Positions 14,141 through 28,600 are shown, counted from the first letter of the stretch. The stretch is 64,000 nucleotides of DNA from Emmonsiellopsis sp. PD_33 (GCA_032988165.1 JANTQF010000053.1:62001-126000), one strand, 5' to 3'. Numbers and translations: made by a program. Notes: generated by a model from the sequence alone, not told the origin.

Positions 14141-14638
14141 TTTCATCATCATTTGGTGGGGGAGGGGGGTGTACTTTGGCATTTTCAAATCAGAGGAGGG
14201 GGTATTGATGTATTTGAATAAAGGGCAGGGAAGATAGAGACACAGCTGATTAGAATGATGAGAGAGGAGGAATAAGATAGATAGAGAAAAGAAGAAGAGA
14301 GAGAGAAAAAAGAGGGAAAAAAAAAGAAATGTTATTAAAATTCTAATTTCAACCAGCTACCCTAGCAACCTGTAATCATTATCTAGATCTATTCCTGATA
14401 TAAATTGCCTGGCAATGCCATACAAAGAATATTAAATATAGATATATTAAATATAAATAACCTACTTTTAGATTAGAGAAATTCTCTCTATCTTTTTGTT
14501 TTTCCTCCTCTTCTTCTCTTTCTTTCCTTCTTTTCCTACCACTATCCCATCTCTTCTCTTTTAATATCCCTATCCTACTATCATAATTGTTGCTCTCTCC
14601 TACTACCACTACCAGTCATATCTTTGCCTGCCTCCAAG
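14141..14638. other. Purine/pyrimidine-biased spacer
   Basis: Strongly strand-asymmetric: G-runs at 14,156-14,170, then A/G-rich 14,260-14,340, then T/C-rich 14,460-14,560. No gene motif is recognised. It may be the upstream region of the Lys/Glu-rich relic that follows. Confidence 0.4.
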
Positions 14639-15331
14639 ATCTATATGACTAAGGCCTGTGAGTGTCACCATCAGCTTGAGAGGCCTAAGAAGGAAGCATT
14701 CAAACAGGGTGAGGCTAACTATAAGGCATGCTATGTTGCACTGAAGAAGCTGCACAAGGAAAACAATTAATAATAATTTATGGTAATGCTTGTATATGAA
14801 TTCAGCTAATCTATGCTAGGAATGAGATTAATGAGGCTGGGCACAAGAAATTGGAGAAGAAAGTAGTAGAGTAGCTGATGTAGAAGTGTTAGGATCAGAA
14901 GCACTCTTAAAAATGATATGAGATGAAGGTAGAGTGGGAGGAGGCTATGAAGAAGGCTGTTGAGAAGAAACACCATCAGAAGCAGATTAAAGGAATTCTA
15001 GAGTATGAGGTTAAAAAGCCCAAGCAGATAAGAGTTCTAATCACACTCTTTAATAATACTCTTCTAATCTAATTGAATGAATTAATAGATTCATAATGAG
15101 AAGAGGATTAAGGATTTCTTCACCTCTCACATGCATATAATGATTCAGGACATTGAAGAGGCTGCATTGCTCTCTAGCTGAACTAATCTTCTTACTACTG
15201 AGGTTGATGCTAACACAGCTAATCAGAAAATAGCTGATTTTAATACCTAGATTGATCTGGCCCATCATGAGAAGCTACCTCTACCAGAGGAGATGCTGGA
15301 GGATAAGTTTGAGGTTGTTCTTACCTCTGAT

Positions 15332-15363
<32 letters not shown>

Positions 15364-15471
15364 GAAGTAAATTATTAAGAATGAAGAGATGGAGGAAGAG
15401 GGGGAGAAAGAGGATGAGAAGGAGGAGAAGAATGAGAAGGAGGAGAAGAATGAGAAGGAGGAGTTTTTTTA
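14639..15471 (+). pseudogene. Degraded Lys/Glu-rich coiled-coil-like ORF relic
   Basis: From about 14,639 the plus strand reads 'IYMTKACECHHQLERPKK' and continues, with stops and at least one frame shift, as a charged Lys/Glu-rich sequence to about 15,471. The last 170 bp encode an acidic tail built of GAG/GAA/AAG/GAT codons, with about three copies of an 18-bp unit 'aatgagaaggaggagaag'. No known family is recognised. The composition suggests a coiled-coil or DNA-binding accessory protein. It lies directly upstream of the hAT relic in the same orientation, so it could be a second gene of that element or an independent repeat. Confidence 0.4.
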
Positions 15472-15799
15472 AATTTTTCTCTTTTAGTATAGTAGAGTGA
15501 AGATAGGGGGGAGGATAAGATAATATAATTAATTGAATTAAATTTTATTACCCCTATTTTCTAATTAGAATTGCTACAGTAGAAAACCAGCAGTACTCAT
15601 CAAAATATATATATATTTCTCAATGCTTTCAATGAGATTCTATATATATATATATCAACAGCATCTTATTCTTTTATTATATCAAATAAATCTCTAAGCT
15701 TTAAAGGTAACACTTTTCAGTAATGATATAATGATATTTCTGCTATATTTAATAAGATTAATGTCATTCCTATATTAATATCTGAGATTAATTATTTCT

Positions 15800-18300
15800 A
15801 TTCTCCTCATTGAAGGAATTTGAGATAGGCAGCCTCCTCACATGCACTAGTGTGATTAGGGTTTTCTTCTCCCAGTCACATAGTAGAATAACTCTGAATT
15901 ATCATACTTATCTTATTATCATACCACTCCCTCCCCTATTATCTCAAATGGCTGAATCTACCAAACTTCCTGAGATTACTATTAAGAGGAAGAGATATAT
16001 TATCTATGAAGATGCACATGCCCTACTATTCTAGTCCTAATAATCCACTATAAATTGCTATATATCCAACCTGATAAAGTGAAAGCTCTGGAAACCTTCT
16101 CATTAATAATGCTTAGATCAATGGGATTTCTTTCAACAGGTAGCTGAGAAAGAAACTAGACAGCTATTTCTTTATTATAAGTGTTGTGATGTCATCCAGA
16201 CTCATTCATCATGGAGTGAATATGATTCTGATGGGATTACCTGACACCTCAAGTCAGTTGGATGCAGCTGAAATCAAAAATCAAGAAATGATAATATCCT
16301 AGAAGGACTAATGAGATCTATATTATCCCTCCTCTAAATAATACTTTTAGATAATACTAATGAGATGATTCCTTTAGAAAATGATGAAGAAATAATTATG
16401 ACTGAAGTCTATTACTACAGACCTTCTACTCTGCATATCTGAGGCCTTTTATAAACAAATATTCTGTGCCTGTATCTCTCTGAACCTTCCACTCTGATTG
16501 ATTGAAAACACTGAATTCTAAGTCCTACTATAGATACTAAAACCTCCAATGGAAATTCCTCATTAAATGAGTCTGTAAGACAACCTCAATCAACACTATA
16601 CTAAGGATATGGAAGATCTAGGCCTGGAGCTGAAGCAGCAGAAAAAAATATCCCTAGCTGTAAATATATGAATAAGTATAAATAACCTAGCATTTCTAGG
16701 GGTTATCTGCTACTTCATCAATGATCAATAAGAGTACAAGGAGTAACTAATTGATTTTAAGGCCTTAATCTGAAGTCATACTGGGAACTACCTGACAGAA
16801 ATTCTATATAATGTTATTTGAAATGATCACTAGGATATTTCATTAAATCTACTTGCTATTACTACTGATAATGTGAAAAACAATTCAACAATGATATGAA
16901 GCTTGAAGGAGAAATTGGTTGGATATCAATGGAATAGAAATCAGAGCTATATTTCATGCATTACTCATGTTATTCAACTGATAGTGCAGATACTGGTCAG
17001 TGAACTTCATATTGAGGCAGAACATAATATGATAGTCAGCTCATTTAATGAGAGAAATATCCACATGAATGAGAATGTTATATTCTCCTTAACACTTTAT
17101 AAGATAATGATATTTAGTTATGCTCCTACTCTATTTGAAGAGAATAAATGCTAATCATGATGTATATTAGATTCATCATATTGCCATTGCAATTAGTATC
17201 TCACTGAAATAGAAGTAATGATTCTTTGAGACTCAATGTATAATAACTCCTATCTTAACTACATCTCTTAAGATGATATAGGATGTTAAGACCTAATAGA
17301 GTTTAACATATGAAATGATAATTTAAGTGCTTTGACTTCAGAATTCAATTGATTACTGAGTGGATGACTCTGAAAGGAAAAAGATTTAATTTTTGAAGCT
17401 TTCAGAACCAGAATGGATCTAGCTATGATATGTCATTAGTTTACTCTATCTCTTCTATATAATGATCAAGGTGATTTTGTGGACATGGACACCTATATTG
17501 GCCTGGGCATGGTAGGTATATAATTATCTATTTAACCACCTTAATACTTAGTTGGCAAAGAGTTATAATGCTACTGGATAGGATCAAGCTATATATAGAG
17601 CTATTAAGATAGTAAAGGCAAAGCTCTCCATTTATTACAGCAAGACAGATCAGTGATTTGCAGATTTCTATACTATTACAGCTGTACTGGATCTATCTCT
17701 CTGATTAAATGCATACTCTGATGAAAACTGAATAAAGGAAGAGTGTTAGATATATATTGATATTACCAAGTCATTCTACAACAAGCACTATTATCAGTAT
17801 GAACCTCTGGATGTCAAACCCCTTGATGATGTGGATATAATAGATGATAATTTTCAGGTAGATAATACTTTTTAGTAATGTTGAATCAGGCAAATAGATA
17901 TAATTATACTAATCTCTAGGTATGTATAGAATCTTAATACATTAATTGCTAGTTGAAAGAAGACTAGACTAATATCTTGTACAACTAAGTTTAATTACTA
18001 TCTTCATGATGGTGTGACCATCATTAAGGATAAGGAAATCCTTGAGGTGTGAGCTGTGATTACACATACCTACCCTACAGTTATAAAAATGGCTTGAGAT
18101 GTTCTGACAATACTTCTAGCTGGTGTGGGAATGGAATGAAAATTCAATTCAAGCTGTGATATATACTACTACTATTAGGATTAATTATATGGGGACACAA
18201 TCAAGAAGATGATGATTATGAAGTATAGTAGGAAGAGGGAGATTACAGATAGTTCCCATAAGGAGATCATAATCAAGGAGGAAAATATACTTGCAAGTTA
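15800..18300 (+). mobile_element. hAT-family DNA transposase relic
   Basis: Plus-strand reading recovers hAT landmarks in order. 'MAESTKLPEITIKRKRYII' near 15,948 is the N-terminus. A BED-finger-like stretch 'YYKCCDVIQTHSSWSEYD' then a stop-broken 'HLKSVGC' lies near 16,175-16,270. 'YISCITHVIQLIVQIL' near 16,945-16,995 matches the conserved hAT core. 'AKLSIYYSKTDQ' near 17,620 follows. The C-terminal dimerisation region 'THTYPTVIKMA', stop, 'DVLTILLAGVGME' lies at about 18,063-18,140. Many stops and frame changes show it is dead. Terminal inverted repeats were not identified. Confidence 0.7.
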
Positions 18301-19685
18301 ATATTAATAATTTGAGTCTTCTTTACTTATGAGTGTTATCAAATATTATTACCTTATTACATAATCATTCTGAAACCAAATTAGTACTGAAATTCTGGTT
18401 ATATCTGGTCCTATTTCTATCATACTTCCCTTAGTCATTTTACATGCTTTATTTCTTAAAAGAGGTCATTTTTCATGCTTCAAACCTACTCATTTAGTCC
18501 ATTTACCTACATATAATTTATAATTAAGTCATTAAATATGTTCTAAATTCTTGGGGTCATGTTTTATTCCACATATAGGACTGAAATCAAATCAAATCAA
18601 ACTAAACATGCATGAAAATTCATGGTCTCAGTAGTCAGTCTATTCATGTGAATTAACTCATGAGCATGTATATCTCTGTAGTTCTATAGATGCCTACCTG
18701 GATTTAGATAGAAGATTTGAGCAGGTAGTTTACTCAATTATAAATGTCACCCTTGTAATTATAGTGTCCTGCAAAGAGTTATAATGAGGGAAGTTGAAGT
18801 TGAAATACTCAATAATCTGATGAGTAAGTTTTATTATCTAGATATAAAAGGTCATTCTATAGTTCTCTGAATATAAGGGCTGCTAACATTAATAACTATC
18901 ATCAGATGGAATGAATCTTTCAAGAGGAAGAGTTCATAGAAAAGTGCAGAAAGTAAGAAAGATACTATATCCTTTTGAAATAAGAGTAACTAGAAGACAT
19001 GTGCTGACACAACAGATGTATATGTACTATACCTTTTTGGAGAAAGAACCACAGAAAATCTTGGAAAAACACAAAAAAAATAGAAAGAGAAAAACACTTT
19101 TCAGGGGGGGTAGAAAAGTGGGCAATTTCTGAGGAATATATGGGGAAATTTATATGAGAGGGCCTTGAATAGTTACTCCACAGGCAAAAGGTAGTCTGAA
19201 TGTAGCACAACAAACTTGCACATTAGTCTCTTAATATTAGGGGTAACATAGTGAATGAAAGTAAGCAAGTAAAATAGTTATAGTAGGGTAGTTCCTATAG
19301 AAGTTTTATGGGTAGCTTGAGCTTTACTTATTAGGCTCAGCAGTTTGAGGCAGACATCCACAGATTCATCAGAAGATCAAGCAGAATAGAATGTGCAGAG
19401 AATAATGAGAATGTAATTCAATTAGAATTATTTATAATAAGGATAAAGCTATTTAAATACTAGGTATAGAGTTATCTGTGAGGAGGATAAGATCTAGGTA
19501 GATGTAGCTTTTAGAGAGATGTCCATAAAGTGGATAAAGCATATAGAAGAGAGATAGAGAAGAGATAGGAATCTATTAAAGAAAAGGCAGAAACAATGAG
19601 AGTAAAAAGATACAACAACAACTTATTGTAAAGATCAGAGAACTCATGAAGAACCTTACATCTTTTGTAAAGACATGCTACTAAT
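18301..19685. other. Degraded repeat DNA without recognisable gene
   Basis: AT-rich and CpG-free. Short open stretches at 18,911-19,213 exist on both strands, but neither has a known motif. The upstream 18,330 phrase repeats one near 13,471. Nothing else is seen. Confidence 0.4.
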
Positions 19686-19858
19686 TATAATTGAGAAAAC
19701 TTGAAATGAAAATGTTGCATAGAATAAGATTGATTCTCTACATTTCTAGGCTACCTATAGCTATTTATATCATAGAGCCTGACTAAGCTATGTAGGTGAC
19801 TAAGCACCATGGATGTCTCATGGCATGGACCATGGCATGAAGTATGTGCACATAATAA
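19686..19858. repeat. LTR-like repeat, copy B
   Basis: Direct repeat of 4,173-4,344. Representative pairs: 'gagaaaacttgaaatg' here against 'gggaaaacttgagatg' in copy A, and 'gcatagaataagattg' against 'gtataaaataaggttg'. The differences I could line up are transitions. No coding relic abuts this copy, so it looks like a solo LTR or a non-coding repeat fragment. Confidence 0.6.
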
Positions 19859-22800
19859 TAACATTAAGTATCTAAATATAGCATTAAGTGTCTAGAGCTA
19901 TAAGGAATAGAGATATACTACTAGACTTATTTATATACTATTACTCTGGATATTAATAATGTTGCCATAGTGATGAATTCATCATAAATATGTGATATTT
20001 ACCTCTTTATTCACTATAATAATACATTGCATAAAAATAGATATATAAAACTCTTAGATTAACTTCTATTACTCATACTAACATACAAGCTATAACATAT
20101 TCATACTATAAATAATGAATAAGTTCTTTTAGCCAGCTACCTATAATTACTAGCTTTTAGATATAAGTGAATTATCTTCATACATATAAGAATTATATAG
20201 CAACTAGACTCATGACATCACAGATGAGAATAAATAGAAATAAATTAATTAGATTTTATAATTATAATAGATAGTATACTAGGTCTTCCTGTACTTATAA
20301 CTACTACACTACATTGCAGTAGAAAATAGATAAGAAATAAATTATAGATGCAATGTGTTGCCAGTAGAATTTAAAATTATAGGTAAAAAACTAATATAAT
20401 TACTGTGAAATATCTAGTAAGAGCATTGCTTTTCTTGTATTAGAGTAATTATTGAAGCTATCTACTCTAATTATAATATCCTATACATGCAACACACCTG
20501 TAATGACATGACTTGAGGATAATGAGGAAAATGTGGAGGATATAGGAATAATAACCTATAAATTCCAGCTAACTATTTTAAGGTTATAATTTAATAGCTG
20601 ACATCTGAATTCTTGTAGAGATGCTAGTCTTCATGCAAGTAGAAAGATCAAAATGATTTATTTGTAAATAATGATGAAAATATAGAAGACCTATTAAGAA
20701 ATAATTCTGAAGGTAAGAATAAATATAAAGAAGATAGTGATAATAATAATGATTAAGATGAAATATCTCTAAAATAAGGTAATAATGAGAACTTTAATGA
20801 CTTTTAATTTAAATTGATTCTTAATAAGATACATAAAGATAGAGGAGTTCTCCTACTAGAGGTAAAGACTATTACTAATATTCTTATTACTAAAGATATT
20901 GTAGTGGAGAAGATTCTTATTATGACTAACTTACCTTTATTAATCAAGTTAGCATGTAAAAAGCTGAATGAAGACTGCTTTGAAAAAGTTATAATAAACT
21001 TTTTTAAGAACTGTAATATCTTATTCAAAGTAAAATAATATTACTACTAGAATAAAGCTAAAGAGATTAAGACTCCTATTATTTTTGAATTAGGAAATAC
21101 TCTCTGATTCTTCTTCCTTAAAATCTATATTAATTTAGAGAAGGGCTGAAACTTTTAAGGATCAGCTCTGAACTACTTACTTATCTATATTGAACTCTAA
21201 GCTTAGAAGATTTATGTTGATATAATTATTAATAATACTCTATTAAAATGAGTAATAAATCTTAAGACCTATGATATCACTGAGATCTATAATATGAATG
21301 AGTCTGTTTATCTGTGTCTCAAAACACTTATATTAGAATAGAAATACTGTGATTTTTTAAGCTAATATATTCAGGAAAAGTTCATTCACTTAGATGATGA
21401 TTATAAGAAAGTAATGAATATAATATGAGAAGTAAATGCCATATAAGCTATATATCTACATGATAAGAACTATATGAAGATAGAATACTTTAAAGTGCTA
21501 TCTTATTAATAAAATGAGATTTATCTATAGGAAAGCTGCTTGCTATAGAATAAGTAATACTACAGAAATCATACTATTTTTCCCTCTGAGATAACTATAG
21601 AAGATGTTAAAAATACAATACAGCAGTTAGATAATAATATTATCAATAAATGAGCTAAAAAGCTGCAATCTTAGTAGATTGAGTGTCCTGAGATAATGAT
21701 CATTAAAAGCCCTTATAAGTATCTAAGAAAATAGGGTGAAATGTTCATATCTTTATTTATTTCTTTTATCTTTACTTTCTTTCTATTTTGATGAAGAGAT
21801 GCCCCTATTTGGAGATATTTCTTATTTATTTCTATCTTAATAAAGAGATGCCTCTACTTGAAAATACTATAATGATTGTGATGATTAGTTAGTTTTCTCT
21901 CTGCCTGTAAAGATGTTATAGATAATACTTAATTAGTTTTATTTTATTATTAGTAGGTTAATGAGAATGCAGACTTTCTCCAAAATCCTAGCACTTACTA
22001 TATAGAAGCTCTGTATATCCTCATGTCCTTCTACTCATACTTCTTAGCTTAGATTAATCAGCTTAACTGATGATACCTACATTATAGAGCTTCTAGAGAC
22101 TTAGAAGAATCAAGCTTTTTATTATGATATTAATAATGTATAGCATTCTTATTACAGAGTACTATAAAATGCCTCTCAGACTATAATCTTAACCTCTTTA
22201 CTAGTCTTATATATTTATATTTTATTTATATCTTACTTTTCTAAAGGAAAATGAAATATCTATTTTCATTACTTTTTCTTACCCTATTCAGCTATATATT
22301 CATCAGACTAAATAACTCTATCCCATTGTTTGTGAGTCTAATTGTGATAGGTTATAGCCTAGGCAAGCTATTCCTCTGCATGCCTGAATAGGAGAAAGAG
22401 TTAGTAAGCTACAGGTTGATTGATTATATCAGCATCTTTAAGTTCCCTATAAAATGTTAATTGGGATATCTCCAGGGCAGTATTAACCTAGAGTTTAGTA
22501 TAGATAATTTTCAGTTCATGTTGTATAGTAAGGAACATTGGCAAAATATTTATTTAGCTCAGAAACCTTTGCCCTGGACTTGCTAACATTACTGGCTATA
22601 TTATATCAATTATGTGGGGTGCACACTGGGCTTGCCCTAGTCTAGCCCCTAGTTTAATTAGCTTGCAAGGATCCTATATATGCCACACATATTACCTTAG
22701 TTCTAGTGGTTATTCTCTGCACTAGCTCCACTTTAGCCTGCCATGCATGAGTGCTCTGGCCTGAGAGGCATGCTCTGCACCTACTCAGATTCAACTCAGA

Positions 22801-22964
22801 ATGTTAATTATATGATATGAGCACTCAGATCTGTTGCATTATGCTCAGAGCTAACTTACAGCCAGTATAGCACAACTAGTTGTTACTCAGTGTGTTAATC
22901 ATTATTATTTCCTTGCTCTGCACCAGTATTTAATAACATGTTCAGACACTCCAGACTGGTTACC
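19859..22964. other. Degraded repeat DNA with an unidentified plus-strand relic
   Basis: Around 20,630-21,720 the plus strand can be read as an Asn/Asp/Lys-rich frame with many stops. It includes an acidic segment near 20,670-20,760 and an open run at 20,814-21,038. I recognise no family. The stretch 22,560-22,960 is slightly richer in G+C than its surroundings. No RNA gene is seen. Confidence 0.35.
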
Positions 22965-23199
22965 CTCAGCTTAAGCTGAGACCTCTCATCAGTAGTCACA
23001 AGTAGCACATCATAAGACTAGCTTATGATTTATCCAGCTACTCCAGAGCTGCATGTAACCTCATCAGCAGATGGTTTATCCAGCTAATTCTCTGATCATT
23101 CTATCCCATATTTTATCTTCATCTATCATCACAAACCTACTAACTCTTATCTTAACTACTGGCCTGCATCATTCTTCTATATCCTTACCCTTCAAAGCT

Positions 23200-24486
23200 G
23201 CACACTGCTAATTGGCCACTTCTGCCATAGCATTCTCTACCCAAGAAGATTTCACAATCAATGAGGAGTAGTTCCAGTATAACATCTTTAATGATATAAA
23301 ACATATAGTTATGCAAGATACTACAGTTTATATTCAGACATCTTCTCTAATACTACTAGTTTCTAACAGGCACATAGAATATAGCTGTAATCCTAATTGC
23401 CAAGCTTACAGAATTAAATAGGAAATCCTCCTCTATTACTATTAATTCATCAAGCTAAATATCATACTTACATTCATCCTACATCACTAAGTTAAATACA
23501 TTTAATCACTGGAAAACATGATCAATTAGTATAAGCATATATTTATTACCTTCAACACCTAGCAATCATTGAGAATACTGATGCAGAATGCAGAATAACA
23601 CCTTAAATATAATAAACTCTTTTCAAAGCTATCATATAATCTGCACCTCAAATTATCATAAGAATACTTTAATAGGTTCTTTGATTCTCTCAGTGAGTAA
23701 CTCTATAGCAAATAGAACTTCCCATGATTTCATCACCTAAGGAAGACACTATTCAATCAGCTAAACTACATCAAGAATGCCTCCACAGCAATAAATTATA
23801 TTTATCAGGTCAGTAAGAAGACAGTTAAGTTTTTATAGATCAAAATCAACATTCAGCTTCCATTCTACATTAGGCATCCTAATTAATACAGTCTTGATAG
23901 CCTACAAATTATAGCATTCAATGCCCACAACAGGCTGCAGCACAACATGAATGAATAATAGCATGCCAAGCCAGCCTCTTAATGACTATTAGGAGTCAGT
24001 GTTTCAGCATTAGATGAGTCCTCTGATGAAAAGCTAGATGAGCCCTCAGATCACAATGAATATAGAGATGGATATTCTTTGTATAAGCTATAGATACTCT
24101 ATGAGGAGAAACATAAAGCTGAGGGCTTGTAGAGCTACTAGGGGGATTACTAGGTTATACATGTATAGGTAGGAATGAACTCTGATTAGGCAAATAAGCT
24201 ACTTCCATGGAATGTGAACATGTCAAAGAACTCTGTTAAAAAAAATCCCCTTCTATATATAGCACTAGACAATGATATAGTAAGTAAAGAGATGTTTGTT
24301 CCATTATCTAAGATCATTATACTTACTCTAGTACTTCATACTAAATCATTGTTGATTATTCACATAAAGAGGAATAATAAAGACTATAAAAATAGTCTTT
24401 TATTATATACTATTTGCTTCATCTTGATATTCTACATTTCTTTTGATTTGCAGTTATGGAGGGGTTATAAGAATAGTTTCTTATAG
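23200..24486 (+). pseudogene. Degraded unidentified repeat-encoded ORF relic
   Basis: Plus-strand frames with interspersed stops, such as 'AIAFSTQEDFTINEE' near 23,233 and 'VSALDESSDEKLDEPSDH' near 24,005, give a sequence with an acidic hinge followed by a hydrophobic open run to 24,486. The family is not recognised. It lies between the first palindrome copy and the SNF2 relic, in the same orientation, so it may belong to the same element. Confidence 0.35.
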
Positions 24487-25225
24487 AACTTGAATGACTA
24501 TAGTGCTCTTAATACTATTATCTTACTTTATTAATAAATAGTACATATATCTCTATGACACCCTAGTACCATGGAAAGTTCAAACATAAAATAACCTCCT
24601 ATCCTCCTATATGACCTTTACTGTGTTCTTAATTATATCATTTAATATTAGTAGCTAGCATCAGTCTATACAAATTTGAACAGCAGCCTGAGTAATTGTT
24701 ACAGATAGACCAGTGACTACAGTCCTCAGCTTAAATTAGAATGATATAAATATAGAAGGCTCTCTCTACTACTAGTAGAGTATCAACCTTTACTGTAGTC
24801 TCAATACTAACCTTTCATACTAGTAGCTATCAGTACCTATAAATTTGATTGATCTGACTCATTTACTAGCACCATCAGTCACAGATGAGTAAGTCAGAGC
24901 TTATATTACTTAGTTTAAGCTCAATTAGCATGTATGCATTCTTAACCCTCCCATTATGACTTTAAACTCTCTTTCTTACTACCTTTCTGACAACCTTGCA
25001 GCTCCATCATATTCATAATTTTAACACTCTAATATATTAATATATTCATTTCCTACCTCCTACACCCAAATTTACATGCAAGTACATAAAATACTAATTA
25101 TTTATGATGAATACAGTAGAAAATCACACTGAAAATCTCTATATATGCATCTACACTCATCTCTTCATTGATATCAAAATGAGTTGTGTTCTATATTGGT
25201 GTGCTGAGTCAGCCTCTATGCTAAC

Positions 25226-25426
25226 AGGCACTTATCTATTTATAAACTAGCATGATGAGAGCTTAAGCTAAGATTACCACTCATCTCAGCTCTTTCTCCC
25301 CATACTTTCTATCAAGCTAGCAACAATAGGTGCTTGTTCATTTCTAAACTAGCACCTCATGAGCTTAAGCTAAGATTACTACTCATCTTACTACTTCCTA
25401 CTCTATACCTAGTATCAAGCTATTGG
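25226..25426. repeat. Tandem duplication of about 100 bp
   Basis: Unit 1 (25,226-25,327) and unit 2 (25,328-25,426) share phrases in the same order: 'aggcacttatctattta..aactagca' against 'aggtgcttgttcatttct.aactagca', then 'gagcttaagctaagattac', then 'ctatcaagcta' against 'agtatcaagcta'. Each unit contains one copy of the dispersed palindrome. Confidence 0.6.
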
Positions 25427-25619
25427 ATTCAACCTTATTCTGACTTTCTATCAGGGCTTAGTTCATAATTATAGCACTAAAGAAAGCCCACATTTTAAAA
25501 ACCTCTGACCTCAATAAATTATTTATACAATCAAAGTTTCCTAGTGTTAAGATAAAGTTTCTCAAAGCTAACTAGCTCTAGTCCTACTATTCACTTTTAA
25601 TTGACTATCTCAGTTTCAT

Positions 25620-28600
25620 CACTATGTCCTCCTTCATTGAATGGCTCACCAAGCCTTCTATTAACTAGATGCTGAAATAGTTCCTTACTTTTCATAAGAA
25701 GTTCTATAGTCACACTGGGCCTAATCATAAAAGCTGTAGCAGGGTCAAAGTTAGACATGTTATAGCTCTTTATAATAATTCTGAGTTCAGGTACTAATAG
25801 TATAATGCACTTACTAATGATAACCTTATACTTACTAAAGAGTATCTAAAGGCTGTCACAGTAACTTATATTCATATTATTAATATATTTGCATGCTTGA
25901 CTCCAGATGGTATCCATTTAGATCCTCATAATAATTCAGAACATCTTTTTATTCTCATCTGGTTAGTTAAGTTTATCTACAAGCATTCTAATATGTACTC
26001 TAACTTAAATAATGATAAAGTGGAGAGCCCTGAATACTAAATGAAACTCAAGTATTCCTTTAAAAACATTAATATCAACTGGAAATCATCAGATCTAAGC
26101 CCATTAATTCAGTAATATAGAGAGATTGGCCCTATACATTACAAATTGAATGACAATGAGAGTACAAACATCAAGTAAAGTGACAATCTTAAGGTAATCA
26201 AATTATAGATTATAGAATAGAGTACAGTAATCATTAACTTTCTATAGCTTACTTCAGATGAGAAAATCCAACTCATTGTATATCTCACTTCTACTGTGCT
26301 TAACCTTTTTACTCTTTATAATAAATAAGTACCTTAAAATATTCACTTAATCATTTTAACTGATCTGACTAACACTATTAACTCTGCCTCACAGCAGAAT
26401 AACAACTCAGACTCAGAGGATAACACAGAGGGAATTTTGAAGAAGATTAAAGAGTTATTGAATTTAATGAGTATTCAACTCCTTACATATAAAGAGTCTA
26501 CTATTTTTCTTGAGCTTAACCTAAAAGCCCTAATAATTAATAATCTTTCATTGATGCTGTGGCAGATTATCAGCATCATCATAATGATAGAGATGCTAAG
26601 ATAGCAACACACTGTGATTCTATCTAATTAAATGGGATTGAGTAAGATAATTCAAGTATTGGGAGTGCTTTATTTCATGAACCATTTCAATCTTATCATT
26701 AAATACCTACCAAACCTGATATTTATTCCTTCACACTTGATATATATCTAGATAGAAGAGATTTAGAAACATTTTCCTGATCATTTTAATCTCAAGGTCT
26801 TCTATTTAAATGTAGGTTCTGATGAGATATTCAATATCTACAAATATTTACTCATTATTAAAGAGGAAGATCTTAGGCATTTGATGGTAAAAATTGATCC
26901 CATTAACCTAAATTCTGGCTGGATCCTTATAATCACATCTTACTCAACATGATCAAAGTGTATGTCATACAGACTTAGCTTAAGCTGAGCTCAGCCACCC
27001 TCCACCCCCACTGCTGCCTCTAATTCAAATGAAGACTTGACTGATATAATTCAGATATATCAAGAAATCAACCTAATAAGAGAGTTTATATAATTATTAT
27101 AGCTAAATGATGCCCCATTTAGCATCATATTAATGAATAAGTCTCATACAGTTAAAAACATGTGGATCTATATCTATTAAGTAATCTCATAGATGCCTTG
27201 TCATGGGCAACTCTTTATTACTAGTACTCTAATATTCAATCAGGCTATTAACCTGCTCAGTCTTTTATCACTATCATTTAATTCAGAGCTTATAGGCTTG
27301 ATAAACTATCAGCTCATCAAAGACCCTCTGAGTGAGTATTAACAAGCTAGTAACTATAGTACTAATAATATGCACATACTCAACCCTGTATTATTCTGTA
27401 AATTATTCTCCTCTGACAGAACTCTACCTCATACCCATGCACTGAATAGTATTCTTAAGATCCTTAACTAAATCATACTCTAATAAATAATAGGATTAGC
27501 TATATCAACTGCAATCAAAGAAGATCCATCTACTCACAGCAACATAGTTATTATTAGTGGTCATATTCCACATTATACTGTCATTACTGTTGATTACCAT
27601 TTTCAGATGAAATAATTAACTAAATACTACAGTATTCATAGCAGTCTAGCTTCTCACCTTCAGATTAAGAGTTCTACTCCTACTAGAGATAACAAGCTGT
27701 CATCTCCAAATAATATTATAGATATTTAGGCCAGCAAGTTTGACATATTAATTTATCAGCAGCTCTAGCATGCAGTTTTCTCTATTATACTTCTGCATCT
27801 TTTCTGCATAATGTTCATCAAGAAGAAAGGAAATCTTACTGGTGATATCAATAAATAGTAATAGAAGGCAGATAGTGGTATCCTATGATTCTTATCAAGA
27901 GTAATCACTAATCTATTAATTCCCTTTCTCCCACCTGATTGATCTTGGATGGCAAGCCTACTCTGCTGCTTGATGCCCAAGTTTCCCTATTTACTATCTA
28001 TTATAAATGAGGTAGTTATTAAGTTCCAATGGGGACTACTTATCTTTCTTTATTTCTCAATGCTCTAGTATCAGATCAAGCTATTTACCTCATTATTCAA
28101 TGTTAAAGTTAATGTGATCAAGTTATTTATACCTGGGCATGAACATGCAGAGGTCATTAAGAACTTCAATAACTCTCATCATGCAATGAAGGTATTAATC
28201 TTAGGTTATAGAATCAGTACAATAGACTTTAACTTGCATTACACTTATTTTAATATGATTCTACTAGAATTACCTACAAATAGTAATAATGCTCTTCAAG
28301 CCCTCCACTACATTCATTACATCAATCAGGTCTAGCTACAATGAATATGGATACTTTCCACTACCAATTCATTTAATAGATATATTGAAGTCAAGACTTC
28401 AATAAAGTTTACTTCTCAGCTCATTGCACAGAGGCCAGCTGCTTTTGCAGATTTAACTACCAAGTTCAGCTTAAGTTAAGATGAGTGTGTCTTGTCTTCT
28501 GATTCTCAAGAACTTGAGCATGCAATTAAACAGAGAGTAATAAACTATATATAATAAATGTTTAGCCAACAGGAGTCCCAGCTGCATTAGGGAAATGTTG

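Noticed and set aside
13311..18420. Terminal inverted repeats for the hAT element from shared phrases near 13,311/13,471 and 18,330/18,396
   Set aside because: The matches are direct, short and in inconsistent order, so they do not define element ends.
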